NCBI GenBank assembly: GCA_963924555.1
Contig: OZ004586.1
Coordinates: 5,724,501-5,788,500 of the forward strand
DNA length: 64,000 nucleotides
Direction: 5' to 3'
Source of the DNA: Crambe crambe
Lineage: Eukaryota > Porifera > Demospongiae > Poecilosclerida > Crambeidae
Shown here one piece after another: positions 1-48,500 of this stretch. Under the pieces are notes generated by a model, which worked only from the letters and a program-made list of their open reading frames with translations, was not told where the DNA came from and did no database searches. The position numbers and the translations under genes were made by a program. Position 1 is the stretch's first letter, and each line of letters opens with the position of its first letter.

Positions 1-253
1 ATTGTTATTCATACCATCTACGGTAGTTATGTACGTATAATGGCAAAAGTTGTCCTGACACTGTCTAATTCTGCTCCTAAGGAAGATTTCTTGTGAGCTA
101 TGGTACAGACCAGTATATTGTAGGCTGCTAAAAATAAACTGCAGAGAGGTGGCCGTGAATTACTACCATATAAGCAAATTGCACTATGATAATTAGCATA
201 CAGCAGAGGTATAAAAATCAAATTTCTGGCCATGCAGTAAACTGCTGATTTAC

Positions 254-1644
254 CTTTCCTATACCACATCGAGTGAGCATCTCGGCAGTCACACTGCCTA
301 CTCCTCCAACACCGACCACAGCCACTGTGAACTCACGGATTTTCTCATAGTTACTCACAATACCCATACGTTTCAGAGCCATCAAACGACTATAACAGGA
401 AGAATATATATCACAGTACAATTATATATGATAAAGATTATGATACATAGTTAAGTAGGTAAAGGGTCCTATTCCTGCTTAATAATTAACCCCCTTAATA
501 TTATGTCACCAGCTGGCTAGCTAATATATTATATGTAGAGCATTGTGGTGACCAAAGCTTTAGCCGATCATGTCACCCTACCGCAAAGGACGGAACCAGA
601 TGAACGCACGTATGATATGAATAATAATAGCACCCTCTCATTCAACCCCCTAGTTCGCTTGCAATGATCATTTGTGACTTCCTGCTTATTCTAGGTAGCT
701 GACGTGCAAACAACACATTGTTGTACAAAAACTTCCTCTTACAATTATCTACACTCGAATTCCACCTACACACTATTGATCACTTCCAGAGGTAGGAAGC
801 TAGCCTTGTTCTCCAGTCTAGTCATGATGTACTGTTTTCATCCTTAAAAGCTTTATGATGAAGGAAGCTGCTAGTGTGTGAGGTAACAGTTTGCTCTCAG
901 AGCATTATTTGTAATAGTAAAGCCATAGATAATATGGTACCCCAGCAGGACATGGAGAAGATATTGAAATATAAAGAGGAGATGCCAATTATTAGTGAAA
1001 GTACTAGTTATGTTGCACTGCACTATGCTACTGGCTAGCTACCTACAATATTTAACAATGTCACAACTATAGCATCTTTGGCTTTGGTTAGAAATGGAGT
1101 ATGATGGATGGGTGAGCAATTTGGAGATTTTCTGGAGGTGCTGTAAACAAGCAAGCAAGCGTGTAGAGGAGTTGGGATATTGCCCAGAAAAATAGTGCAC
1201 CAGCTCCTATGCAAAGTTGACCCCTCAAGTTGGTAAAGGATCTGGCTATACAAGACAAAGTAGCCAGCTGGATGATGGTGTGTCCCACCTATCCTATGCA
1301 TGCATGTACACTGGCTTCAAAATGGCGGAGAAAGAATAGCTATAGATAGCACAGCAGCCAATAGCAAAAGATCAACCTCTATACTTAGCACTAGATCACA
1401 AAGCACACTGATATATCCTTTGTGGTTCCTTCCTTCAGATATAATAGCTCACTAGTGACTTATGACCTTTGACCTGTCATCTCAAGTACTTCATGCACGA
1501 CTACCTGTACGGATTTGAATCAACGACTTTAGTACTCATCTCTGCGATTTTTTCTCTTTTAGGGGCTGCACTTTTTAGAATAACTATTTCATTCTCCAGT
1601 TCCTTGATCTTTTTCTCCAATTCCTCAAGTCTTGACTGAGCCAT
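254..1644 (-). CDS. UBA5: UBA5, UFM1-activating E1 enzyme, N-terminal exons (partial)
   Basis: Two coding exons are visible: complement(1505..1644), beginning at the ATG at 1644-1642, and complement(254..389). The splice codon is AG|T (Ser) and both junctions have GT/AG sites. The 92 residues open with a Leu/Glu/Lys-rich helix, then a conserved segment containing [17 protein letters not shown], then the nucleotide-binding glycine motif VGVGGVGS and [13 protein letters not shown]5 adenylates UFM1 and passes it to UFC1 in the cytosol; this N-terminal stretch and the Rossmann glycine loop match that family closely. The exon ends at 254 in a GTAAAT donor. The rest of the enzyme, with its adenylation core and catalytic Cys, lies off the left edge. 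It is divergent from RTK1, with 285 bp between the two ATGs. Confidence 0.93.
390..1504 (-). other. UBA5 intron 1
   Basis: This is non-coding sequence between the two UBA5 exons. The short ORFs in it have no recognisable domain. A stretch around 1320-1400 resembles other dispersed repeat sequence in the window (compare 2290-2400). No RNA gene was seen. Positions 1-253 are likewise intron or flank with nothing recognisable. Confidence 0.6.
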
Positions 1645-1929
1645 GCTGACCCTTTACCATATTTTCCTATATACGCGATACGGTAATGGACGTTTTTTGT
1701 AAATACGTAATTATCTAGATGACTTGCCTAGCGCCTAGCGCCTTTGTCTCGATCGACCTTTCGACGCGACATGGGGGGCCGAGGGGGGCGGGGAGGGGGC
1801 CGGGGCCAAAGAGCTGCTCGCCCAAACGCATGCGCAGAATATTACAACTGCTTCCGCATGCAATCGATCAGAAGTCCGAAATTCAGTAAGTACACATGTA
1901 AGCAGGAGGAAAATATACTACGGACTAGA
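1645..1929. promoter_or_regulatory. Shared divergent promoter region, UBA5 / RTK1
   Basis: The 285 bp separate the UBA5 ATG (minus) from the RTK1 ATG (plus). A G-rich, CpG-containing block lies at about 1771-1806. Downstream of it, near 1820-1842, is the string gcccaaacgcatgcgcagaa. The same string recurs at the same place upstream of RTK2 (about 15926-15947) and RTK3 (about 31035-31056). Its core, CGCATGCGCA, resembles the metazoan NRF1 half-palindrome. Core promoter function is inferred from position and conservation. No transcription start data were available. Confidence 0.5.
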
Positions 1930-13185
<11,256 letters not shown>

Positions 13186-13777
13186 CAAAATAATTGATGA
13201 ATGGAAGCTTTAATTGAAGTATGATTTTTGTATTTGCTAGAGGTATACAGTCTTAGTAGTAACGTGTGTTCTAGAACATTCTTTAATCAGTTAGCTGCCT
13301 CTAATAATAGTAGATTTAGCCTGGTGTAGTCTGGTTTGTCTGGTGCTAACATCAGTTCTCCCACAATAATGATAATGATAATTATTATTATATATAAAAA
13401 AGTGTAAGAACAAGGGATAAGTTGAATGTGGGCATTTCATCAATTTTTGCTAGAAATGTTTTACTTGTTTCCAGTCCTTTGATTTTTCTTGCATGTAGCT
13501 ATGCTAGTTACATGAAGCTCTCCATGGACCATGCTGGGTCATAGAGAGTACTAGTGCACTCACTGTATCTGGTGAAGCTCACCTAAACAAACCATTACCA
13601 TCTGTATTTTGTATTCCATCTTGATACTCTATGTTGTTAGTAGCTTCAAGTTACAGATCTAGAATGAGTTTTCATCATACTAGGTGATGGAGAATTAATT
13701 TTTTCATTGTGTCATCAGCTAAAGTAATTACAATAATAACTTTGTCCAGGTGAAATAGCTAGTACAAAACTGTTAAT
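13186..13777. other. Convergent spacer, RTK1 to Ig relic A
   Basis: This holds the RTK1 3' untranslated region and the spacer before the minus-strand Ig relic. It is closely similar to 28227-28832 behind RTK2. No canonical AATAAA was confidently placed, and no ORF of note is present. Confidence 0.5.
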
Positions 13778-15561
13778 TCACTGCTTGAGATCATAAATAT
13801 TGCCAATAACTCCTTAAGTGTAAAACTTCGATCAGCAATGTTATCCAAAGCATCTTTGATGGGAGAAATTTGTGCATTAAACTCGGTACACTGAAATAAT
13901 AAAATCAATCACACAAAATCAGTTTCTACAATTGCAATAATTTCATCTATCACATGCTGTTGGGGTAGCTCAGTTACATGCATTACATACTACCTAAAGT
14001 GTGCAGTGCCCATTGTGATTGCCATTGATGTTAATAATAGCACTAACCATTGGGCTTCCTTCTTTGCATCAGTTTGACTTTAAAACGTTTCATCAACAAT
14101 ATTATTCCAGTGAGGCTGAGAATCAAGATGAAGACCACTATTGCACCAACATAATATGCGAACACGTTCTCTACACCTAGGACAGACTCAAGGAGGATCA
14201 TATAGGAAAAACTGTTAATAGTGTAATAATGCAGCTACTGTAGCTGCATGTGCTGTAGTTGAATGTTACATAGCTATAGTTGCTCAAGTGTGCAAGTGTA
14301 TACCATACATACGAAATCTATAGTAAAATCCATGGATGTGCTCCTCTTATAGGTAGCACCTACCATTGGTGATAGATAGAACATATCACCAACCACATTA
14401 TCAGTCACTATATAGACTAAAAGGATTGCTCAACCCTTTGAGTGTTCATGCAGGGTGATTGATAGATGGTTTATCAGCTGAACCTAAATGTCAGTGTCCC
14501 ATCTGCTACAAGTAACGGTGTACAGACCAAGAACTAGCTTACATTTAACCTCCAAGGATATACCCGCTTCATTGGTGATGGAGAGCTGATATATCCCAGC
14601 ATCATACATATTCACTCCTGTGTAGTCAATGGAGATTGGTGATACTGTGATCCTACTAGACATAGGTCTTCCATCGGTTCTCATTAAGATGCTTGAATTA
14701 ATTGAGTTGGCTTCAATAGTGTAATTGACAGTAGCATTACTACCTTCTGACAGGGTTAAGTTTGGACCTATGCTGAATATATATTCATCAATGTCTGCAT
14801 GGAAGAAAAGAGTAATCATAGGTACCACAAGGATTACAGTACCACCCTAATTCAATCATGATAGCTAGATCAAGCCAGTGCTGTGTCAACTACACATGCA
14901 TTTAAACTTTATTTGAGGCAATGAAGATTATACCAATGCTGCTAAACTAACCACACTTGTTACTGGTCCAACTATTTTGGCCAAAACATGATATTTTAAA
15001 AACTTCTCAAAGTTGTACATAATAACTCATCTAGCATGGTGCTTATGCTGGGCCTATAACCTATTGCAAATAATCAGCTATAAAATTAATAGAGACACTG
15101 CATGAATCACAAAAAGTAATAACAACTGAGAGATAGATTGAAATACAACTTATAAATAGAACAAGTCAACATAAATCTAGGAACAATACGTACATGCCAT
15201 AGATGTAGTGACTTTGACCTCTATGTATCTTGCATTACAATTGGGGTTCAAACTGCACAAACTCCCCCAAAACGAGTAGATATTTCGTATTATCTATGCC
15301 TGGGCACTTAAGTTTCGAACTATTATTATTATTATAGCAACAGTCATTGGTGGTATGTTTGAAGTTATTGAAGGACAAACACTCCAAATAATGTGTTCCT
15401 CTCATTCTGTCACTAACTTGCACCTATATGGACTCGCACTTCAATAATTAATGACTTGCAAGCACATTTTCTTTTAAGTGTGACAAGAAGTGATAATGAA
15501 AGGCAGCTTAGGTGTGGAGATTCAAGAATTTTAAGTCCAGAACAAGAAATCACAGTTTATT
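13778..15561 (-). pseudogene. Ig receptor relic A (with inverted Ig1 exon)
   Basis: This is a broken copy of Ig gene C. Minus-strand pieces: cytoplasmic exon remnant 13778..13890, with about 150 bp lost from its middle; TM exon from 14048, whose usual acceptor region is deleted near 14190; and Ig2 exon 14543..14794, open but 15 bp (5 residues) shorter than in B and C. The Ig1 exon lies on the plus strand at 15344..15561, opposite to the rest, and has lost bases after CACCTATATGG so that a TAA follows. Inversion, frameshift and lost acceptor make a functional product very unlikely. The Ig2 reading frame is still clean. Confidence 0.75.
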
Positions 15562-15592
15562 GTAAGTGTAAGGATAGAGTTCTAGCCAGGAT

Positions 15593-16008
15593 TATGTCCC
15601 TCCTTTTGATTTTGATTTTGAGAGGTTGGCAACTATGTATGTAAGTAGCTTCCAGATTGGAACATGACTCTTGTCTCTGACAGCACTGGAGCCTATAGCT
15701 ACTTTGATTGTTCACTTGCTCAGTCCGGTGCTGCACATTGCTATAGCAGTAGTTGTAGAGGCTCTAGGCTTATCTAAGTACTTTGTTACATATAAACAAA
15801 TCTTTTAAAGGGTTGAAGCACTAAATAATGCTTGACTTTGTTACATATACAAGAGTTGAAGCACTAAAATACTTGCTCGCTCGCTTGCTGTCAAAATTAA
15901 TGTTGCACATGGCCTAGTTAGCTCGCCCAAACGCATGCGCAGAATATTCGCAATCTAGCTATCAGTCCGAATTCAGTAAGTAAGCAAGAGGAAAATCAAT
16001 GTAATAGA
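15593..16008. promoter_or_regulatory. RTK2 upstream region
   Basis: This spacer leads into the RTK2 ATG at 16009 and is near-identical to the RTK3 upstream region (30660-31114). It contains the gcccaaacgcatgcgcagaa string about 70 bp before the ATG. A partial, reverse-oriented match to 15660-15780 lies at about 49040-49140. Promoter role is inferred. Confidence 0.45.
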
Positions 16009-28226
<12,218 letters not shown>

Positions 28227-28832
28227 CAAAATAATTGATGAATGGAAGCTTTAATTGAAGTATGATTTTTGTATTTGCTAGAACATTCTCTAATCAGTTA
28301 TCTGCCTCTAATAATAGTAGATTTAGCTTGGTGTAGTCTGTTTTTGTCATGTGCTAACATCAGTTCTCCCACAATAATGTAATGATAATTATTATAAGAG
28401 TGATGTATGACTATATAAAAAAGCGGGATAAGTCGAATGTTTCATCAATTTTTGCTAGAAATTTTTTACTTGTTTCCAGTCCTTTAATATTTCTGACTTG
28501 TTACAAGAATTTTCTTGCATGTAGCTATGCTAGCTACATGAAGCTCTCCATGGACCATGCTGGGTCGTAGAGAGTACTAGTGCACTCTCTGCATCTGGTG
28601 AAGCTCACCTGAACAAACCATTACCATCTGCATTTTTATGTTGCTAGTAGCTTCAAGTCACAAATCTAGAATGAATTGGGCAAAATTTCAGACTATTAAA
28701 CTAATGTATATTTGACTCAGTGATGGAGAATTAATTTTTTCATTGTGTCATCAGCTAAAGTAATTACAATAATAACTTATCCAGGTGAAGTAGCTAATGG
28801 TTTCAGGTACATAACTGTTGTTTGGTCTTAAT
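28227..28832. other. Convergent spacer, RTK2 to Ig relic B
   Basis: RTK2 3' flank, colinear with 13186-13777. Nothing further is recognised. Confidence 0.5.
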
Positions 28833-30350
28833 TCACTGCTTGAGATCATAAATTGCTAATAACTCCTCAAGTGTAAAATTTTGATCAGCAATGTTATCCA
28901 AAGCATCTTTGATGGGAGAAATTTGTGCATTATGCTTCATCAATAATACTTGAAATCTCTGATAATAGTTATGATGCCACATTTGGTTACTCTGCTAGCA
29001 TCATGATGAGGTTTCTTGTGATAGGTTCCTATGTTGTATTTGCTGCTATTTATATTGTTGACTCCATTGTCCCCATTGCCAAAGGTAGCATCTTGATCTT
29101 TAGGAAGAACTCGATACACTGAAATAATAAAATCAATCAGGCTGAGAATCAAGATGAAGACCACTATTGCACCAACATAATATGCGAACACATTCTCTAC
29201 ACTTAGGACAGACTCAGCTAGTGCTAGGAGGATCATATAGGAAAAACTGTTAATAGTGTAATAGTGAAGTTACTGTAGCTGCATGTCCTGTAGCTGAATG
29301 TTATATAGCTATAGTTGCTCAAGTGTACAAGTGTACACCATATGAGTTCAATTATACAAAATCTATAGTAAAAGCCATGGCTGTGCTCATCTTATAGGTA
29401 GCACCTACCATTGGTGATAGATAGAACATATCACCAACCACATTATCAGTCACTATAGACTAAAAGGATTGCTCAACCCTTTGAGTGTTCATGCAGGGTG
29501 ATTGATAGATGGTTTATCAGCTGAACCTAAATGTCAGTGTCCCATCTACTACAAGTAACAGTGCACAGACCAAGAACTAGCTTACATTTAATCTCCAAGG
29601 TGAAAATGGCCAAGGATATACCCGCTCCATTGATGATGGAGAGCTGATATATCCCAGCATCATACATATTCACTCCTGTGTAGTCAATGGAGATTGGTGA
29701 TACTGTGATCCTACTAGACATAGGTCTTCCATCGGTTCTCATTAAGATGCTTGAATTAATTGAGTTGGCTTCAATAGTGTAATTGACAGTAGCATTACTA
29801 CCTTCTGACAGGGTTAAGTTTGGACCTATGCTGAATATACATTCATCGATGTCTGCATGGAAGAAGAGAGTAATCATAGGTACCACAAGGATTATAGCAC
29901 CACCCTAATTCAATCATGATAGCTAGATCAAGCCAGTGCTGTGTCAACTACACATGCATTTAAACTTTATTTGAGGTAATGAAGATTATACCAATACTGC
30001 TAAACTAACCACACCTGTTACTGGTCCAACTATTTTCTGTTTTGGCCAAAACATGATATTTTTAAAACTTCTCAAAGTTGTACATAATAACTCATCTAGC
30101 ATGGAACTCTATCCTTACACTTACAATAAACTGTGATTTCTCATTCTGGACTTAAAATTCTTGAATCTCCACACCTAAGCCGCCTTTCATTATCACTTCT
30201 TGTCACACTTAAAAGAAAATGTGCCTGCAAGTCATTAATTATTGGGAGTCGGAAGTGCGAGTCCATATAGGTGCAAGTTAATGACAGAATGAGAGGAACA
30301 CGTTATTTGGAGTGTTTGGCCTTCAATCACTTCAAGCATACTACCAATGA
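28833..30350 (-). pseudogene. Ig receptor relic B
   Basis: This is a decayed copy of Ig gene C in the ancestral orientation. Ig1 exon complement(30125..30350) is frameshifted after CACCTATATGG and runs into a stop. Ig2 exon complement(29586..29852) is a full 267 nt and open. In the TM region (from 29223) the 3' part of the TM exon and the following intron are deleted. The TM segment (VFAYYVGAIVVFILIL) is therefore fused directly to the cytoplasmic exon through former intron bases. An extra base near 28968 then shifts the tail out of frame. It is a pseudogene as a full receptor. A short Ig2-TM product cannot be excluded. Confidence 0.75.
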
Positions 30351-31114
30351 CTATAGTTCGAAACTTAAGTGCCCAGGCATAGATAATACATGTTTGGAAA
30401 TATCTACTCGTTTTGGGGGAGTTTGTGCACTTTGAACCCCAATTGTAATGCAAGATACATAGAGGTCAAAGTCACTACATCTATGGCATGTACGTATTGT
30501 TCCTAGATTTATGTTACTACATCTATGGCATGTACGTATTGTTCCTAGATTTATGTTGACTCGTTCTATTTATAGGTTGTATTATCAATCTATCTCTCAG
30601 TTGTTATTAGTTTTTGTGATTCATGCGTGTCTCTGCACTAGCACTAGCTAGACTACAGTGGATTATGTCCCTCCTTTTGATTTTGAGAGGTTGGCAACTA
30701 TGTATGTAAGATTGGAACATGACTCTTGTCTCTGACAGCACTGGAGCCTATAGCTACTTTGATTGTTCACTTGCTCAGTCCAGTGCTGCACATTGCTATA
30801 GCAGTAGTTGTAGAGGCTCTAGGCTTATCTAAGTACTTTGTTACATATAAACAAATTTTTTAAAGGGTTGAAGCACTAAATAATGCTTGACTTTGTTACA
30901 TATACAAGAGTTGAAGCACTTAATACTTGCTCGCTCGCTTGCTGTCAAAATTAATGTTGCACATTGCATGCCCATAGATTGTATAGACTACGGTTACGTA
31001 GTCTATACAATCTATGGCATGCCCTAGTTAGCTCGCCCAAACGCATGCGCAGAATATTCGCAATCTAGCTATCCGAATTCAGTAAGTAAGCAAGAGGAAA
31101 ATCAATGTAATAGA
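30351..31114. promoter_or_regulatory. RTK3 upstream region
   Basis: Contains a tandem duplication of about 44 bp (roughly 30469-30556), a 60-bp perfect-looking palindrome (30964-31024), and the gcccaaacgcatgcgcagaa string about 70 bp before the RTK3 ATG. Apart from the palindrome it is nearly identical to the RTK2 upstream region. Confidence 0.5.
30964..31024. repeat. Palindrome upstream of RTK3
   Basis: The arms gcatgcccatagattgtata and complement flank a short centre (cggttacg). RTK2 has no such sequence at the equivalent position (about 15905). It would form a cruciform or hairpin about 100-150 bp before the start codon. Confidence 0.85.
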
Positions 31115-44872
<13,758 letters not shown>

Positions 44873-45596
44873 TATAAGTAATGGATGTGAACTTTATTGA
44901 AGTATGATTTTTGTGATTTCTAGAGGCTCTCTTTAGTAGTAAAATGTCTGCGTGTATTCTAGAACATTCCGTAATCAGTTAGCTGCCTCTAATAATAGCT
45001 AGTAGATTTAGCCTGGTGTAGTCTGGTTTTGTCTGGTGCTAACATCAGTTCTCTCACAATAATGATAATTATTACAAGAGTTATGTATGTATATTAAAAA
45101 GTGAAGGAACAAGGGATAAGTTGAATGTGGGCAGTTTCATCAGTTTTGCTAGAAATGTTACATAAATTTTCGCTCAAAATGTTTTACTTGATTCTAGTCC
45201 ATTAATATTTCTGATTTGCTACAAGATCTGGTTCCAAAAATTTCCTGCATGGGCTAGGCTAGCTACATGCAGCTCTCCATGGAGCATGCTGAGTACTAGT
45301 GCACTCTCTGCATCTGATAATAATTAGACTAGCTAGCTATATGAAGCTCACCTGAGCAAACCATCACCATCTGCATTTTTGTCCACAATCTTAATTCCAT
45401 CATTATGCTCTATGTTGTTAGTAGTTTCAAGTCACAAATCTAGAATGAATTTCAGACTTATAATTGCATTAAACTAATGCATATTTGAGGGGTCTTCAGC
45501 ATTACTATACTAGGTGGTGAATCAATTTTTTCATTGTGTCATTAGCTATGATAATAAGGTAAAGTAGCTAGTACAAAACTGTTGTTTGGTCTTAAT
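44873..45596. other. Convergent spacer, RTK3 to Ig gene C
   Basis: 3' flanks of the two tail-to-tail genes. Recognisably related to 13186-13777 and 28227-28832 but more diverged. No gene was seen. Confidence 0.5.
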
Positions 45597-48500
45597 TCAC
45601 TGGTTGAGATCATAAATTGCCAATAACTCCTCAAATGTAAAATTTCGATCAGCAATGTTATCCAAAGCATCTTCGATGGGAGAAATTTGTGCATTATCAA
45701 TAAATGCTTCATCAATAATACTTGAAATCTCTGATATAGTTATGATGTCACATTTGGTTACTCTGCTAGCATCATGATGAGGTTTCTTGTGATAGGTTCC
45801 TATGTTGTATTTGCTGCTATTAATATTGTTGGCTCCATTGTCCCCATGGCCGAAAGTAGCATCTTGATCTTTAGGAAGAACTCGATACACTGAAATAATA
45901 AAATCAATCACACAAAATCAGTTTCTAAAATAGCAATAATTTCATCTATCACATGCCACTGGGGTAGCTCAGTTACATGTATTACATACTACCTAAAGTG
46001 TGCAGTGCCCATTATGATTGCCATTGATGTTAATGATAGCACTAACCATTGGGGTTCCTTCTTTGCATCAGTTTGACTTTAAAACGTTTCATCAACAATA
46101 TTATTCCTGTGAGGCTGAGAATCAAGATGAAGACCACTATTGCACCAACATAATATGCGAACACGTTCTCTACACTTTGGACAGACTCAGCTAATGCTAG
46201 GAGGATCATATAGGAAAAACTGTTAATACTGTATTAGTGCAGCTACTGTAGCTGCATGTGCTGTAGCTGAATGTTACATAGCTATAGTTGCTCAAGTGTA
46301 CACCATATGATTTCAATTTTACAAAATCTATAGTAAAAGCCATGGCTGTGTTCATCTTATAGGTAGCACCTACCATTGGTGATAGATATCACCAACCACA
46401 TTATCAGTCACTATAGACTAAAAGGATTGCTCAACTCTTTGAGTGTACATGCAGGGTGATTGATAGATGCTGAACCTAAATGTCAATGCTCTGAATTCTC
46501 TGATACAAGTAACAGTGCACAGACTAAAAACTAGCTTACATTTAACCTGCAAGGTGAAAATGGCCAAGGATATACCCGCTTCATTGGTGGTAGAGAGCTG
46601 ATATATTCCAGCATCATCCGTATTCACTCCTGTGTAGTCAATGGAGATTGGTGATACTGTGATCCTACTAGACAAAGGTCTTCCATCGGCTCTCATTAAG
46701 ATGCTTGAATTAATTGAGTTGGCTTCAATAGTGTAATTGACAGTAGCATTACTACCTTCTGACAGGGTTAAGTTTGGACTTATGCTGAATATATATTCAT
46801 CGATGTCTGCATGGAAGAAGAGAGTAATCATAGGTACCACAAGGATTATAGCACCACCCTAATTCAATCATGATAGCTAGATCAAGCCAGTGCTGTGTCA
46901 ACTACACATGCACTTAAAAACTTTATTTGAGGTAATGAGGATTATACCAACTAACCACACCTGTTACTGGTCCCACTGTTGTCTGTTTTGGCCAAAACAT
47001 GATATTTTAAAAATTTCTCAAAGTTGTAGATCTAGCATAGAACCATATCCTTACACTTACAATAAACTGTGATTTCTTGTTCTGGACTTAAAACTCTTGA
47101 ATCTCCACACCTAAGCCGCCTTTCATTATCACTTCTTGTCACACTTAAAAGAAAATGTGCTTGCAAGTCATTAATTATTGGGAGTATCGGAAGTGCGAAT
47201 CCATTTTCATATAGGTGCAAGTTAGTGACAGAATGAGAGGAACACGTTATTCGGAGTGTTTGGCCTTCAATCACTTCAAACATACCACCAATGACTGTTG
47301 TTATAATAATAGTAATTAATTGCCCAGGCATAGATAATACCCTCATGGATGTTTGGAAATATCTACTCGCTTTGGGGGAGTTGTGCACCTTGAACCCCAA
47401 TTGTAATGCAAGATACATAGAGGTCAAAGTCACTACATCTATGGCATGTAAGTACTCCAAAACAGGAAAAATATTTCGTACTCCTCTGGCACTTGCCTCA
47501 CCAATATTTTAAAAATGGGTGTGGTTATTTATGTAAGGCTATAAGATAACATTACAAGTAGAACTACCTGGGACAGGTTCTGAACTCGTTGGTCTTGAAG
47601 ATGTTGCTGCAAATTATTAATAAAATATCACATGGAGTCACCTTAAGGAAAAAAAGGGGGGTAGGATTTTGAGGGATGTTACTACTAAAAGTATCAGCAT
47701 ACACTTAGTAGTCGGTATATTTGTTTAGTTTAGGATGGTACCTTACTTCTGGCATCTATATGGCAGACTATAAATGCCTTGAGAAGTTCTGCACTAGCTA
47801 GCTAAGATAGAAATTCTGTGTGGTTCAACTTAGACTAATAGTGTTTCTGAAATGTAGTTTTAGCTATAATGACACCATCAACTAGCTAGCTCTGGGGACT
47901 CGATCTGGTAGCAAGTGCTTCATAACAAAAACAAACAAACAAATAAAAAACGTCTCAAAAATAACTGTTATCATCCAGGATGCACCATAATTATGCTGCT
48001 GCTAGCAATTAAAGTAGTAGTGATTTCCTGCAACCATAGATAAATGTACTCTTAGTCAGTATGTACTGTATTTTTATGTGTATGTTCAGCTTGTGCTTGT
48101 GCACACATTAAAAGAATAATCACAGCAATGCTGAGACAATGTCCACAAATTTTTGGCATCAAATGTATCATGATGCAAGCAGAATCGCTGGTCATAATTA
48201 ACACTTTTATTTTGGGTAATGTTGGCAAAAGGACTTGATTTTGTGGCAGGTACTGAAATTCATGTAGATCACCAATTCTTACCACACAAGATCTTATAGC
48301 TTAGGATACAGACTCAATACAATATTTACCTTGAAAAGTATAGGGAGTGGTTGCTTCTTGACTTGGAGTAGTAGTTGCTTCTGAAATGAAATTGTATTCG
48401 TGATACTACTATGATAAACAGGACAAGGAAACTAATAACTGGGGTATCCTAGTTTGGGTTAGTGAGTGAAGCAAACATGCCTGGGAAGCAATCAGTCTAC

